Positions 33,928 through 42,630 of a DNA stretch of 64,000 nucleotides are shown piece after piece. The notes beneath the pieces were generated by a model. The model had not been told where the DNA came from, ran no database searches, and saw only the letters and a list, made by a program, of their open reading frames with translations. Position 1 is the first letter of the stretch; each line of letters starts with the position of its first letter. This DNA comes from Stenotrophomonas sp. UBA2629. Its GTDB lineage: Bacteria > Pseudomonadota > Gammaproteobacteria > Xanthomonadales > Xanthomonadaceae. The DNA lies in assembly GCA_002359895.1 (NCBI GenBank), contig DEOB01000002.1:73943-137942 (forward strand), read 5' to 3'. Both the position numbers and the translations under genes were made by a program.

Positions 33928-36900
33928 GCCACGACGATCTCCCACCCGGTGTGCAGCCCGACACCCCGGGTGCGCGACCGCCCCGCAGCTGGAGTGTGAG
34001 TGAGCGCCTGCGCGCGGCGGCAAACGACGATATCGCCCATCACGACCGCGACGGTAGCCCTGCGTATGCGGAACTGCATTGCCTGTCGGATTTTTCGTTC
34101 CTGCGTGGTGCATCCAGTGCGGAGGCCTTGTTCGAGCGTGCGCGCCATTGCGGCTATGACGCATTGGCGATCACCGATGAATGCTCGTTGGCAGGCATCG
34201 TGCGCGGCTGGGAAGCAGCACATGCAACCGGAATCAAGTTGATTGTCGGTAGCGAATTCAAACTCAGTGACGGATTGAAGTTGGTGTTGTTGGTGGAAAA
34301 TGCCGTGGGTTACACGCAGTTGTGCGGGCTCATCACCAAAGCACGGCGGGCGGCAACCAAAGGCGAGTACCGCTTGAGCCGCGTGGATGTGGAAGACATG
34401 TTGAAGGCGCAGGCGCTCGGCGTGTTCGCGCTGTGGTTGCCGGCAGCGGTACCGGATGCGGAAGAGGGCGCGTGGATGAAGCGTATCTTTGCCGGGCGTG
34501 CGTTTCTTGCTGTCTCCCTGCACCGCGAATGTGACGACGCTGCACGCTTGGCGCAGTTGCTGGCAGTGTCGCGGCAGCTGCAATTGCCGGCGCTGGCCAG
34601 TGGCAACGTGCACATGGCCACGCGTCGCGAGCGCGTTCTGCAGGACACCATTACCGCCATCCGTCGCACCTTGCCGCTGGCGGAGGCCGGCGCACATCTG
34701 TTCCGTAACGGAGAGCATCACCTGCGTGCGCGGCGCACGCTCGGCAACATTTATCCGGCAGATCTGCTGCAGATTACCGTGCAGCTCGCTGCGCGTTGCA
34801 GTTTCGAGCTCAAGCGCGATCTTGCTTATAAGTATCCGGCCGAGCTGGTACCCGCCGGGCATACCCTGAGCAGCTACCTGCGTGAGTTGACGGAGGCGGG
34901 CATCGCCGAACGTTGGAATGACGATGATCCAATGCCGGCCAAGGTGCGTGCGGATATCGAGGAAGAACTGGCTCTGATTGCCGAGTTGGAATACGAGGCC
35001 TTCTTCCTCACCGTGCATGACATCGTGCGCTTTGCACGCTCGCGCAACATCCTGTGCCAGGGGCGGGGCTCTTCTGCCAATTCGGCGGTCTGCTATGCAT
35101 TGGGTATCACCTCGGTCGATCCGGGCGAAAACAAGCTGTTGATCGCACGCTTCCTCTCCAAGGCGCGTAATGAGCCGCCGGATATCGATGTGGATTTCGA
35201 GCACGAACGTCGCGAGGAGGTGCTGCAGTACGTCTACAACAAGTACGGCCGGGCGCGCGCCGCATTGGCAGCAACGGTCATCCGTTATCGTGGCAAAAGC
35301 GCGGTGCGGGATGTGGCTAAAGCGTTTGGTCTGCCGCCGGACCAGATCAGCCTGCTGGCCAATTGCTACAGCTGGGGTAATGGCGAAACGCCGATGGAGC
35401 AGCGCATTGCCGAAGCGGGTTTTGATCTGCACAACCCTTTGATTGCGCGGGTGCTTGCGGTAACGGCGATGTTGGTGGACCACCCTCGACATCTGTCACA
35501 GCACGTGGGCGGTTTCGTCATCGCCGATGCGCCGCTGTCCACGGTGGTGCCGGTGGAAAACGCCGCCATGGCTGACCGCACCATCATCCAATGGGACAAG
35601 GACGATCTGGAAAGCATGGGTTTGCTCAAGGTCGATTGCCTGGCACTGGGCATGCTCACCTGCCTGCGTAAGACGATGGATCTGGTGCGGCAGCATCGCG
35701 GACGTGATTTCGATTTGGCCAGCATTCCTTCAGAAGACCGGCCGACCTACGCCATGATCCAACGCGCCGACACCATTGGTGTATTCCAGATTGAATCGCG
35801 CGCGCAGATGGCGATGTTGCCCCGGCTGCGGCCGGAGACGTTCTACGACCTGGTGATCGAGGTGGCGATCGTGCGGCCCGGGCCGATTCAGGGTGACATG
35901 GTGCACCCGTATCTGCGTCGCCGGCAGGGATTGGAGCCGGTGACCTATCCCTCTGACGGGGTGAAAGAAATTCTTGGCAAAACGCTGGGCATCCCCTTGT
36001 TCCAGGAGCAGGTGATGGAGTTGGTGATGCACGCCGGCTACAACGCTGATGAAGCCGATCACCTGCGCCGCTCGATGGCCGCATGGCGGCGCGGCGGTGA
36101 CATGGAAGTGCACCGCACGCGTATACGCGAAATGATGGAGGACAAAGACTATTCCTCCGAGTTCATCGACCAGATTTTCGAGCAGATAAAGGGCTTCGGT
36201 TCGTATGGTTTTCCGCAGAGCCATGCCGCCTCGTTCGCCAAATTGGTTTATGCCAGTTGCTGGTTGAAGCGGCATGAGCCTGCAGCGTTTGCCTGTGGTC
36301 TGCTTAACGCACAGCCGATGGGCTTCTATTCGGCCAGCCAGATCGTTCAGGACGCCCGTCGCGGTTGTGCCGAGCGCGCGCCGGTGGAGGTGCTGCCGGT
36401 GGATGTGATGCACAGCGATTGGGACAACCTGTTGGAGGGCGGGGGCAACTGGCACAGCGAAGCGGACCCCGGCGAGCAGCCCACGATTCGCCTGGGCCTG
36501 CGTCAGGTGGCCGGCCTTTCCCAAGCCGCAGCAAAGGCGTTGATGGATGCCCGCAGCCAACGCCGTTTCAGTAGCGTGGCCGATCTGTGCCTGCGCGCCG
36601 GGCTGGATGCAAAAGCACGTGAAGCCTTGGCCGAAGCCGGTGCGTTGGAATCGTTGGTCGGCCACCGCAATGCCGCCCGCTGGGCAGTGGCCGGTGTCGA
36701 AAAGCGGCGGCCGTTGTTGCCGGGCAGCCCGGATGAGCGCGAGGCGGAATTGATTGCGCCAGCAGCGGGCGAAGAAATCCTCTCCGACTACAACAGCACC
36801 GGCCTGACGCTGCGTCAGCACCCGATGGCGCTGCTGCGCGGGCAGATGGTGCAGCGTCGCATCATGGATCTGCAGACATTGCGTGCGCGCCCGCACGGCA

Positions 36901-37181
36901 GCGGCGCGCATGTGGCCGGGTTGGTGACGCAGCGGCAACGGCCCGGCACGGCCAAGGGCACCATCTTCGTCACGCTGGAAGACGAGCACGGCATGATCAA
37001 CGTGATCGTCTGGCCGCATCTGGCATTGCGCCGCCGCCGTGCGTTGTTGGAATCGCGCCTGATGGCGGTACGTGGGCGATGGGAGCGCGTGGATGGCGTA
37101 GAGCACCTGATTGCCGGTGACCTTTACGACCTGAGTGAAATGCTGGGCGAACTGCAGGTGGCGTCGCGTGACTTCCATTGA
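33924..37181 (+). CDS. dnaE2: Error-prone DNA polymerase III alpha subunit
   Basis: This 1085-residue polymerase performs SOS-induced translesion synthesis. It has an N-terminal PHP domain (about 50-260, YAELHCLSDFSFLRGASS and ALAITDECSLAG), the palm with the catalytic acids in PPDIDVDFEHERREEVL, fingers (FGSYGFPQSHAASFAKL), a helix-hairpin-helix region and a C-terminal OB fold (GSGAHVAGLVTQRQRPGTAK). ATG 33924 overlaps the imuB stop; the longer frame upstream is inside imuB. It completes the lexA2-imuA-imuB-dnaE2 cassette. Confidence 0.96.
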   Translation: MSHDDLPPGVQPDTPGARPPRSWSVSERLRAAANDDIAHHDRDGSPAYAELHCLSDFSFLRGASSAEALFERARHCGYDALAITDECSLAGIVRGWEAAHATGIKLIVGSEFKLSDGLKLVLLVENAVGYTQLCGLITKARRAATKGEYRLSRVDVEDMLKAQALGVFALWLPAAVPDAEEGAWMKRIFAGRAFLAVSLHRECDDAARLAQLLAVSRQLQLPALASGNVHMATRRERVLQDTITAIRRTLPLAEAGAHLFRNGEHHLRARRTLGNIYPADLLQITVQLAARCSFELKRDLAYKYPAELVPAGHTLSSYLRELTEAGIAERWNDDDPMPAKVRADIEEELALIAELEYEAFFLTVHDIVRFARSRNILCQGRGSSANSAVCYALGITSVDPGENKLLIARFLSKARNEPPDIDVDFEHERREEVLQYVYNKYGRARAALAATVIRYRGKSAVRDVAKAFGLPPDQISLLANCYSWGNGETPMEQRIAEAGFDLHNPLIARVLAVTAMLVDHPRHLSQHVGGFVIADAPLSTVVPVENAAMADRTIIQWDKDDLESMGLLKVDCLALGMLTCLRKTMDLVRQHRGRDFDLASIPSEDRPTYAMIQRADTIGVFQIESRAQMAMLPRLRPETFYDLVIEVAIVRPGPIQGDMVHPYLRRRQGLEPVTYPSDGVKEILGKTLGIPLFQEQVMELVMHAGYNADEADHLRRSMAAWRRGGDMEVHRTRIREMMEDKDYSSEFIDQIFEQIKGFGSYGFPQSHAASFAKLVYASCWLKRHEPAAFACGLLNAQPMGFYSASQIVQDARRGCAERAPVEVLPVDVMHSDWDNLLEGGGNWHSEADPGEQPTIRLGLRQVAGLSQAAAKALMDARSQRRFSSVADLCLRAGLDAKAREALAEAGALESLVGHRNAARWAVAGVEKRRPLLPGSPDEREAELIAPAAGEEILSDYNSTGLTLRQHPMALLRGQMVQRRIMDLQTLRARPHGSGAHVAGLVTQRQRPGTAKGTIFVTLEDEHGMINVIVWPHLALRRRRALLESRLMAVRGRWERVDGVEHLIAGDLYDLSEMLGELQVASRDFH

Positions 37182-37295
37182 GCCATGTCAGCGCCGGACA
37201 AACCCATTGAGCGTGTACGCATTACAGAATTACTGGCTATTTGTGATGCGTCACTTTAATGTGCGCGCATCCGTAATGATGGGGAATATAAATAC

Positions 37296-37586
37296 GTGAC
37301 GCGTGACAAAAAGGGCGCCGCCGCGCCAGCAGCAGAATCCGCAGTCGAAGCACCACGCAAACGCGGTCGCCCCAAAATCTACAGCGAGCCCTTGACGCAG
37401 GCCGAGCGGGCGCGCCGCTACCGCGCCAAACGGGCCAATGATTTCAGCCCGCCCGATGAAATGCGTGACACCGCATTGATCGACGCATTGCGCTGGTGCA
37501 TCAACAACCAGCACGAAGCGGTGGATCTTTATCTGGAAGAGCTGGTGCGTCGTTACCACAGTAAAGGCGCTGAGGCGTTGAAGTAA
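37296..37586 (+). CDS. Hypothetical basic protein with AT-hook-like motif
   Basis: This protein of about 96 residues (GTG start, alternative GTG 37302) has an Ala/Lys-rich N-terminus with RKRGRPK, which resembles an AT-hook DNA minor-groove motif, then a helical part with AERARRYRAKRA and LRWCINNQHEAVDLYLEELV. It may bind nucleic acid; this is inference. It lies 114 bp after dnaE2 and has AT-rich DNA upstream, so it probably has its own promoter. Family not recognised. Confidence 0.65.
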   Translation: MTRDKKGAAAPAAESAVEAPRKRGRPKIYSEPLTQAERARRYRAKRANDFSPPDEMRDTALIDALRWCINNQHEAVDLYLEELVRRYHSKGAEALK

Positions 37587-37689
37587 CACGCGAGGCAGGG
37601 AAGCCCGCCAGTGAAGCTGATTTGACCCTGCGCGCATTCAAGAGCAAGCTCGTCTGACACGTTGTTGTCTCCACCAATCAGGAGGATTC

Positions 37690-38019
37690 ATGACTGTCGC
37701 ATCTACTCTTCCCGCCTCGGGCAGCAAGCAACCGCCTTCCAGGCTCTGGCGCGTGTTCTGGTTGCAGGGCGTGATTCCCAGCAACATTCTGTGGGCCATT
37801 GCGTTGTGGGCGTTGTCGCAGGGCAAGACCCCGCTGATGCTGGCAATGTTTGCCGCGCTGTTGCTTTACACCGGCTGGATCATCCCGGCGGTGTGGCGCG
37901 CAGCACCCACCGCACGCACCCCAAACCTGGGCGTGGCCGCACGCGGCCTCACCGTGGCTTGGGGGCTGAACACCGTATTGGTGGTGTTCTTCCTGACTCT
38001 GCAGCTGGTGGCTCAGTAA
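37690..38019 (+). CDS. Small membrane protein (109 aa)
   Basis: Three hydrophobic segments are predicted (about residues 22-42, 48-68 and 88-107), with WRVFWLQGVIPSNILWAIAL at the first and a polar linker APTARTPNLG before the last. No signal peptide or catalytic motif is seen. An AGGAGG-like ribosome site (TCAGGAGGATTC) lies 7 bases before the ATG. It overlaps the convergent next gene by 7 bp at the 3' end. Function unknown. Confidence 0.7.
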   Translation: MTVASTLPASGSKQPPSRLWRVFWLQGVIPSNILWAIALWALSQGKTPLMLAMFAALLLYTGWIIPAVWRAAPTARTPNLGVAARGLTVAWGLNTVLVVFFLTLQLVAQ

Positions 38020-38417
38020 AACTGGACGGGGTTGCCGTCACGGTCGAAGGCGGCAAAGCGGCTGATCTGGCCGTCGTTGATCGCATTGACCATCAATTGC
38101 AGTGGCTGGGCGGCTTCATCGCTGGACGGGGCAAAGCCGGCACGGCCATCCATCGCGGCGACAAACAGCACATCCCACGCCATGCCCGTGTTGGCGGATT
38201 CGGCAGCCAGGCCGGCGAAGGACTCCACCTCGTGAGGGGCCTTGTCCACGCACAGCACCGGGCTCAATGTGCCGCCCTGGCCGCTGGCGTGGCGGTCGTG
38301 CTGGTCGGCGGTGGGGGATTCGGGAAGGTCGGCGCGGGCGAATACAAACAGCAGGCGCTGCGGCTCGGCTTGTTGTCCTGCCGCGTGCAGAAGTCCGTCA
38401 AAATCATTCAGCATCAT
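38013..38417 (-). CDS. Conserved hypothetical protein (134 aa)
   Basis: This soluble protein of about 134 residues starts MMLNDFDGLLHAAGQQ and contains QRLLFVFARADLP, PVLCVDKAPHEVESF, WDVLFVAAMDG and AINDGQISRFAAFDRDG. Relatives in xanthomonads are sometimes named ribonucleotide reductase subunit alpha, which the sequence does not support: no reductase motif is present. ATG 38417 (or 38414) directly abuts a perfect 13-bp palindrome that may be an operator. Confidence 0.7.
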   Translation of the reverse strand: MMLNDFDGLLHAAGQQAEPQRLLFVFARADLPESPTADQHDRHASGQGGTLSPVLCVDKAPHEVESFAGLAAESANTGMAWDVLFVAAMDGRAGFAPSSDEAAQPLQLMVNAINDGQISRFAAFDRDGNPVQFY

Positions 38418-38430
38418 TGTGACTGTCACA
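38418..38430. promoter_or_regulatory. Perfect palindrome TGTGACTGTCACA
   Basis: A 13-bp perfect palindrome lies immediately upstream of the minus-strand start at 38417. It resembles CRP half-sites but with a 3-bp rather than 6-bp spacer. The binding protein is unknown. Confidence 0.4.
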
Positions 38431-38490
38431 TGGAGTAGGCACCGGAGCGGGCATGCTGCCACAACGGGGGGGATGCTGGCAGGGCAGGCA

Positions 38491-38532
38491 TTGATTTAAG
38501 TCATGTCGTCGTTTCGTTGTCCCCCGTAGGCT
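38491..38532 (+). promoter_or_regulatory. FNR-like box and -10 before moaA
   Basis: TTGATTTAAGTCAT (38491-38504) matches 8 of 10 FNR positions. A TAGGCT -10 (38527-38532) lies where a class II FNR promoter expects it, predicting a start near 38539. Confidence 0.55.
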
Positions 38533-38610
38533 GGCGCTCAATCAATGTGGCGAGAGAAATGTCGGGTGGTGGGGGATCGTGTAAACGTGGAGTCACAAGG
38601 TGGAACAGCC

Positions 38611-39591
38611 ATGAGCCAACTCACCGATGGCTTCGGCCGCAGCTTTCCTTACCTGCGGTTGTCGCTTACCGAGGCCTGCAACTTCAGTTGCAGCTACTGC
38701 CTGCCCAATGGTTATCAAGCCGATGGACGCCCGCAGTTCATGTCCGTGGCCGAAATCGAGCGCCTGGTGCGCGCCTTTGCCACCTTGGGCATGCACAAGA
38801 TCCGGCTGACCGGCGGCGAGCCCAGCCTGCGCAAGGACCTGGACCAGATCATCGAAACCGTGGCGCGCGTGCCCGGCATCCGCAAGGTAGCCATCACCAC
38901 CAACGGTTGCCTGCTGCCGCGCCGTCTGCCGGGCTGGCACCGGGCCGGGTTGACCGCACTGAACGTCAGCATGGACAGCCTGCGCCGCGAGCGTTTCCAC
39001 GCCATTACCGGCCACGACCGCTTGCCGGAGGTGCTGGAAGGCATCGCCCTGGCGCAGCAGCTGGGGCTGCAGTCGGTCAAGCTCAATGCGGTGTTGCTGC
39101 GTGACCGCAACGATGATGAGCTGCCGGACTGGATGGAGTTCCTGCGCGAGCGGCCGCTGAGCGTGCGCTTCATCGAGCTGATGCGTACCGGCGACAACCG
39201 CGAGTATTTCGAGCGCCACCATCTGGATGCCGACGTGGTGATCGCGCAGCTGCAGGCGGCGGGTTGGCACCAGCGCCCACGCGCGGCCGACGCGGGCCCG
39301 GCGCGCGAGTTCACGCACCCGGACTACCGGGGCAGCTTCGGCATTATTGCCCCGTATTCAAAGGATTTCTGCAAAGGCTGCAATCGCCTGCGGGTTACCG
39401 CAAAAGGCGATCTGCGGCTATGTCTGTTTGGTGACTTCGGCGTGGCCCTGCGGCCGCTGCTGCAGTCCGATGATGACCATGACGCGCTGTTGGCGCGCAT
39501 CACCACCCAGCTCGGCCTCAAGGCAGCCGGTCACGGATTGCACCAGGGTTTGACCGGGCTCACGCCGCATCTGGCTTCAATTGGGGGATGA
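38611..39591 (+). CDS. moaA: GTP 3',8-cyclase
   Basis: This 326-residue radical-SAM enzyme carries out the first molybdopterin step, turning GTP into 3',8-cyclo-GTP. The N-terminal cluster is CNFSCSYC (CxxxCxxC), the C-terminal one CKGCNRLRV with a later Cys in LRLCLFG, and the chain ends in the conserved Gly-Gly (LASIGG). ATG 38611 has AAGGTGGAAC upstream; a longer start is possible but not conserved. It begins the Moco gene cluster next to nar. Confidence 0.95.
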   Translation: MSQLTDGFGRSFPYLRLSLTEACNFSCSYCLPNGYQADGRPQFMSVAEIERLVRAFATLGMHKIRLTGGEPSLRKDLDQIIETVARVPGIRKVAITTNGCLLPRRLPGWHRAGLTALNVSMDSLRRERFHAITGHDRLPEVLEGIALAQQLGLQSVKLNAVLLRDRNDDELPDWMEFLRERPLSVRFIELMRTGDNREYFERHHLDADVVIAQLQAAGWHQRPRAADAGPAREFTHPDYRGSFGIIAPYSKDFCKGCNRLRVTAKGDLRLCLFGDFGVALRPLLQSDDDHDALLARITTQLGLKAAGHGLHQGLTGLTPHLASIGG

Positions 39592-39598
39592 AAAAGTA

Positions 39599-40612
39599 AT
39601 GAGTGGTGAGATGAACGCGGCCTTCCATATGGCCGATGTCCGTAACAAACGCGTTACCCGCCGCCGCGCGGTGGCCGTGGGCGAACTGCTGGCCGGGCCG
39701 GTTGCGTATCCGTTGATTGTCGAGCGCCGCCTGCCCAAGGGTGACGCGCTGGTGATGGCGGAAATCGCCGGGCTGCAGGGCGCCAAAATGGCCTCGGCAC
39801 TGATGCCGCTGTGCCATCCGTTGCCGCTGGAGTTGGTGCATGTCTATTGCGCGCCGGTACCCGAACGGCATGCCATCCGCGTCTGGTGCGAGTGCGCCAG
39901 CGAGGCGCGTACGGGCGTGGAAATGGAAGCACTGGCCGGCGTCAACGCGGCCCTGCTGACACTCTACGACCTGAGCAAGCCGGTGGAGCCGGCGCTGGAA
40001 ATCAGCGCCATCCGCCTGTTGTTCAAGGAAGGCGGCAAGAGTGGTTTGTGGCTGCATCCGCAAGGCATGGACGATGCCGAGCGTGAGCGCTTCCAGCCGC
40101 GTCCGCCACGTGGTCTGCAGGGCGCAGCATGTGCGGTGATCACGCTCAGCGATCGTGCCAGCAGCGGCGAGTATGCCGACGAATCTGGACCACGGTTGGT
40201 GCAGGGCCTGCAGGCCTTGGGCGGCAAGGTGGATGTTGTCGAGATGCTGCCCGATGGCATTGAGCCTCTGGCTACGCGTCTGTATGCACTGGCCAATGAC
40301 GGTGTGCGGCTTTGTCTGTGCACCGGCGGCACCGGCTTGGGGCCGCGCGATCTCACTCCGGAAGCGTTGCAGTCATTGGGTGGCCGCCGCGTGGATGGTT
40401 TGGCCGAAATGGTGCGCAGCCTGAGTGCCCAGCACACGCAGCAGGCATGGTTGAGCCGCGCCGAGGTGGTGCAACTGGGCGGCATGCTGGTGTTTGCCTT
40501 GCCCGGCAACCCGCGTGCGGCTACCCAATGTCTGGATATTCTGGCGCCCATCCTTGGCCACGCACTGGCAATGGTGGACGGTGGTGCTCACGGTCCAGGC
40601 AGCCACGCATGA
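39599..40612 (+). CDS. moaCB: Bifunctional MoaC-MoaB fusion (cyclic pyranopterin monophosphate synthase / molybdopterin adenylyltransferase-like)
   Basis: This 337-residue protein joins two Moco enzymes. Residues about 1-155 are MoaC (FHMADVRNKRVTRRRA, LMPLCHPLPLELV, TGVEMEALAGV, YDLSKPV with the catalytic Asp). Residues about 165-337 are MoaB/MogA (AVITLSDRASSGEYADESGP, CTGGTGLGPRDLTPEA). MoaC makes cPMP; the MoaB part may adenylate molybdopterin. Such fusions are known in several proteobacteria. It starts 7 bp after moaA and overlaps moeA by ATGA. Confidence 0.92.
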   Translation: MSGEMNAAFHMADVRNKRVTRRRAVAVGELLAGPVAYPLIVERRLPKGDALVMAEIAGLQGAKMASALMPLCHPLPLELVHVYCAPVPERHAIRVWCECASEARTGVEMEALAGVNAALLTLYDLSKPVEPALEISAIRLLFKEGGKSGLWLHPQGMDDAERERFQPRPPRGLQGAACAVITLSDRASSGEYADESGPRLVQGLQALGGKVDVVEMLPDGIEPLATRLYALANDGVRLCLCTGGTGLGPRDLTPEALQSLGGRRVDGLAEMVRSLSAQHTQQAWLSRAEVVQLGGMLVFALPGNPRAATQCLDILAPILGHALAMVDGGAHGPGSHA

Positions 40613-41865
40613 TCAGCTACTCAGAAGCATTACAGCAGTTGTTGGCCGCTGCCGAGCCGTTGGCAGCGCAGGATGTGCCGGTCGAACAGGCCGAAGGCCG
40701 TGTGTTGGCGGCAGCGGTGACCAGCACGCAATCGTTGCCGCCTTTCGACAACTCTGCGATGGATGGTTTTGCGCTGCACGCAGGTGGGCAGGTCATTGCC
40801 GCCGGCAGTACTTTTGATGTGCAGGGGTGGCAGGCTGCGGGCGATGTCGCGGTGGAGGGCGGGCAGGGCGCTTGGGAAATAATGACCGGCGCAAGCATGC
40901 CCAGCGGTCTGGACAGCGTAGTGCCGGTGGAGCAGGTCGAGGTTGTGGAAACACAGCATGGCCGGCCGCTGCGTATCCGCTTGCGTGAGGATCTCAAGCC
41001 CGGCCAGCATGTGCGCTTGCGCGGCCAGGACGTGGAGGCGGGCGAGTTGGTGCTGGCTGCGGGCGTCACATTGGACATCAATGCGATGACGCTGCTGCAT
41101 GCCATCGGCACGGTGCGTGTACAGGTGCAGGCACAGCCGAAAGCCGCGGTCATCGCCACCGGCAAGGAATTGGTGAGTGATGTGGCGCAGTCGCTGGAAT
41201 CGGGGCAGATCCGTGACAGCAATCGGCCCTACCTGGTCCGCAGACTGCAGGCCGCCGGTGCGGATGTGGTGTGGCAGGGCATGGTCGGCGATGACGTCGC
41301 TGCGTTTGATGCAGTGCTCGATACCGCACTGGCTGCCGGTGCCAAGGTGCTGATCAGCACCGGCGCGGTGTCGCAGGGCCGTTACGATTTCATCCCCGAT
41401 GCACTGCGCGCACGTGGCGCGCAGATCATTTTTCACAAGGTTGCCATCCGCCCCGGCAAGCCGTTGCTGTTCGCACGACTGCCCGACGGCGCTTTGTACT
41501 TCGGCCTGCCAGGCAATCCCATTTCTGCAGCGGTGGGCCAGCGTTTTTTTGTCGAGCCGGTGCTTCGGCGCATGTTGGGCTTGCCAGAAGAACCGGTACT
41601 GCAGCTGCCGCTGCAGGCCGATGTCCGCAAACCGCCGGGGTTGCGCATGCATGCGCGCGCGCGCGTGGAGCTGGATGCACACGGCCAGTTGTCGGTACGG
41701 GTACTTGCCGGCCAGGAATCTTTTCGCTTGAAGACCATGCTCAGCGCCAACGCGTGGGTGGTGCTGGAGGGCGAGGGCGGCTTTGCCGCCGCCGGCAGTC
41801 GCGTTCGCATACAGGGCTGGGGCCACCGCGACCCGGTGCAATTGGCGCTACAGGAGACACCATGA
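40609..41865 (+). CDS. moeA: Molybdopterin molybdenumtransferase
   Basis: This 418-residue protein inserts molybdate into adenylylated molybdopterin. MoeA motifs are PPFDNSAMDGFAL, GASMPSGLDSVVPVEQV, the IATGKELVSDV segment, ISTGAVSQGRYDF and FGLPGNPISAAV. The length matches E. coli MoeA (411 aa). ATG 40609 overlaps the moaCB stop, and the gene overlaps moaD in the same way. Confidence 0.95.
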   Translation: MISYSEALQQLLAAAEPLAAQDVPVEQAEGRVLAAAVTSTQSLPPFDNSAMDGFALHAGGQVIAAGSTFDVQGWQAAGDVAVEGGQGAWEIMTGASMPSGLDSVVPVEQVEVVETQHGRPLRIRLREDLKPGQHVRLRGQDVEAGELVLAAGVTLDINAMTLLHAIGTVRVQVQAQPKAAVIATGKELVSDVAQSLESGQIRDSNRPYLVRRLQAAGADVVWQGMVGDDVAAFDAVLDTALAAGAKVLISTGAVSQGRYDFIPDALRARGAQIIFHKVAIRPGKPLLFARLPDGALYFGLPGNPISAAVGQRFFVEPVLRRMLGLPEEPVLQLPLQADVRKPPGLRMHARARVELDAHGQLSVRVLAGQESFRLKTMLSANAWVVLEGEGGFAAAGSRVRIQGWGHRDPVQLALQETP

Positions 41866-42122
41866 GACAGATACACGTTCAATTGTTTGGCGCCTTCTCG
41901 GAGCTGGACCCCACGCGCGAAATAGCCGTGCAGACCAGTGGCGATAACGTTGCCGATCTGCGCAGTGCATTGCGCGATTTGCTTGCGCAGCGCTGGCCGC
42001 AGTTCCGCGCCGGCCTGCTGGATCACTCGGCCTTTGCCGATGAGCACCGTGTGCTGCGCGACAACGAACGCCTTCCCGATGATGGCCGTGTCGCGATCCT
42101 GCCGCCGGTCAGTGGAGGTTGA
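41862..42122 (+). CDS. moaD: Molybdopterin synthase sulfur carrier subunit
   Basis: This 86-residue ubiquitin-like protein ends in the diglycine tail needed for thiocarboxylation (ILPPVSGG). It starts MRQIHVQLFGAFSELDP. With MoaE it converts cPMP to molybdopterin. It overlaps moeA by 4 bp and precedes moaE by 1 bp. Confidence 0.93.
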   Translation: MRQIHVQLFGAFSELDPTREIAVQTSGDNVADLRSALRDLLAQRWPQFRAGLLDHSAFADEHRVLRDNERLPDDGRVAILPPVSGG

Positions 42123-42123
42123 G

Positions 42124-42630
42124 ATGAGTACACGCAACGGCTGGAAAGTAGTGGACCGTGCGGTCGCAGCGATCGATCCGTCCGAAGGCATCGATTTTGT
42201 CTCTGACCCCGGTTTTGGCGGCATAGATGTATTCATCGGAAAAGTACGCGACCTCAACCAAGGCCGGCCGGTGCTCGGCATCACTTACGACCTCTTCCAG
42301 CCCCTGGTGCTCAACGAGTTCGAGCGCATGGTGGCCGAAGTGGAAGCGCAGTTTGGCCCGCGTATAAAGCTCTATGTCGCGCACGCCAAGGGGCGCCTGG
42401 GCGTAGGCGATGTTGCCTTGGTGGTGGCCGCCGGCACGCCGCACCGCGACGAAGCTTTCCGTGCCTGCCGGCAGTTGATCGAGGAAGTGAAGCACCGCTC
42501 GCCCATCTGGAAGCAGGAACATTACCAGGACGGTGACAGCGAATGGAGCGAAGGTTGTGCGCTCTGCCATCACGAGCCCGAGGTCGCAGACCAGTCGCAC
42601 ACGCATGATCAGGTCCACGCCCATCGCTGA
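42124..42630 (+). CDS. moaE: Molybdopterin synthase catalytic subunit, with His-rich tail
   Basis: This 168-residue MoaE homolog has GIDVFIGKVRDLNQG, LGITYDLFQPLVLNEF, HAKGRLGVGDVALVV and SPIWKQEHYQDGD, the catalytic-site lysine region. Compared with E. coli MoaE (150 aa) it has an extra C-terminal tail rich in Cys and His (CALCHHEPEVADQSHTHDQV plus HAHR), which could bind metal. The mobA frame overlaps its end. Confidence 0.93.
   Translation: MSTRNGWKVVDRAVAAIDPSEGIDFVSDPGFGGIDVFIGKVRDLNQGRPVLGITYDLFQPLVLNEFERMVAEVEAQFGPRIKLYVAHAKGRLGVGDVALVVAAGTPHRDEAFRACRQLIEEVKHRSPIWKQEHYQDGDSEWSEGCALCHHEPEVADQSHTHDQVHAHR

Noticed and set aside
33834..35492. Minus-strand frame of 552 codons opposite dnaE2
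   Set aside because: It overlaps the polymerase gene completely and has no recognisable motif.
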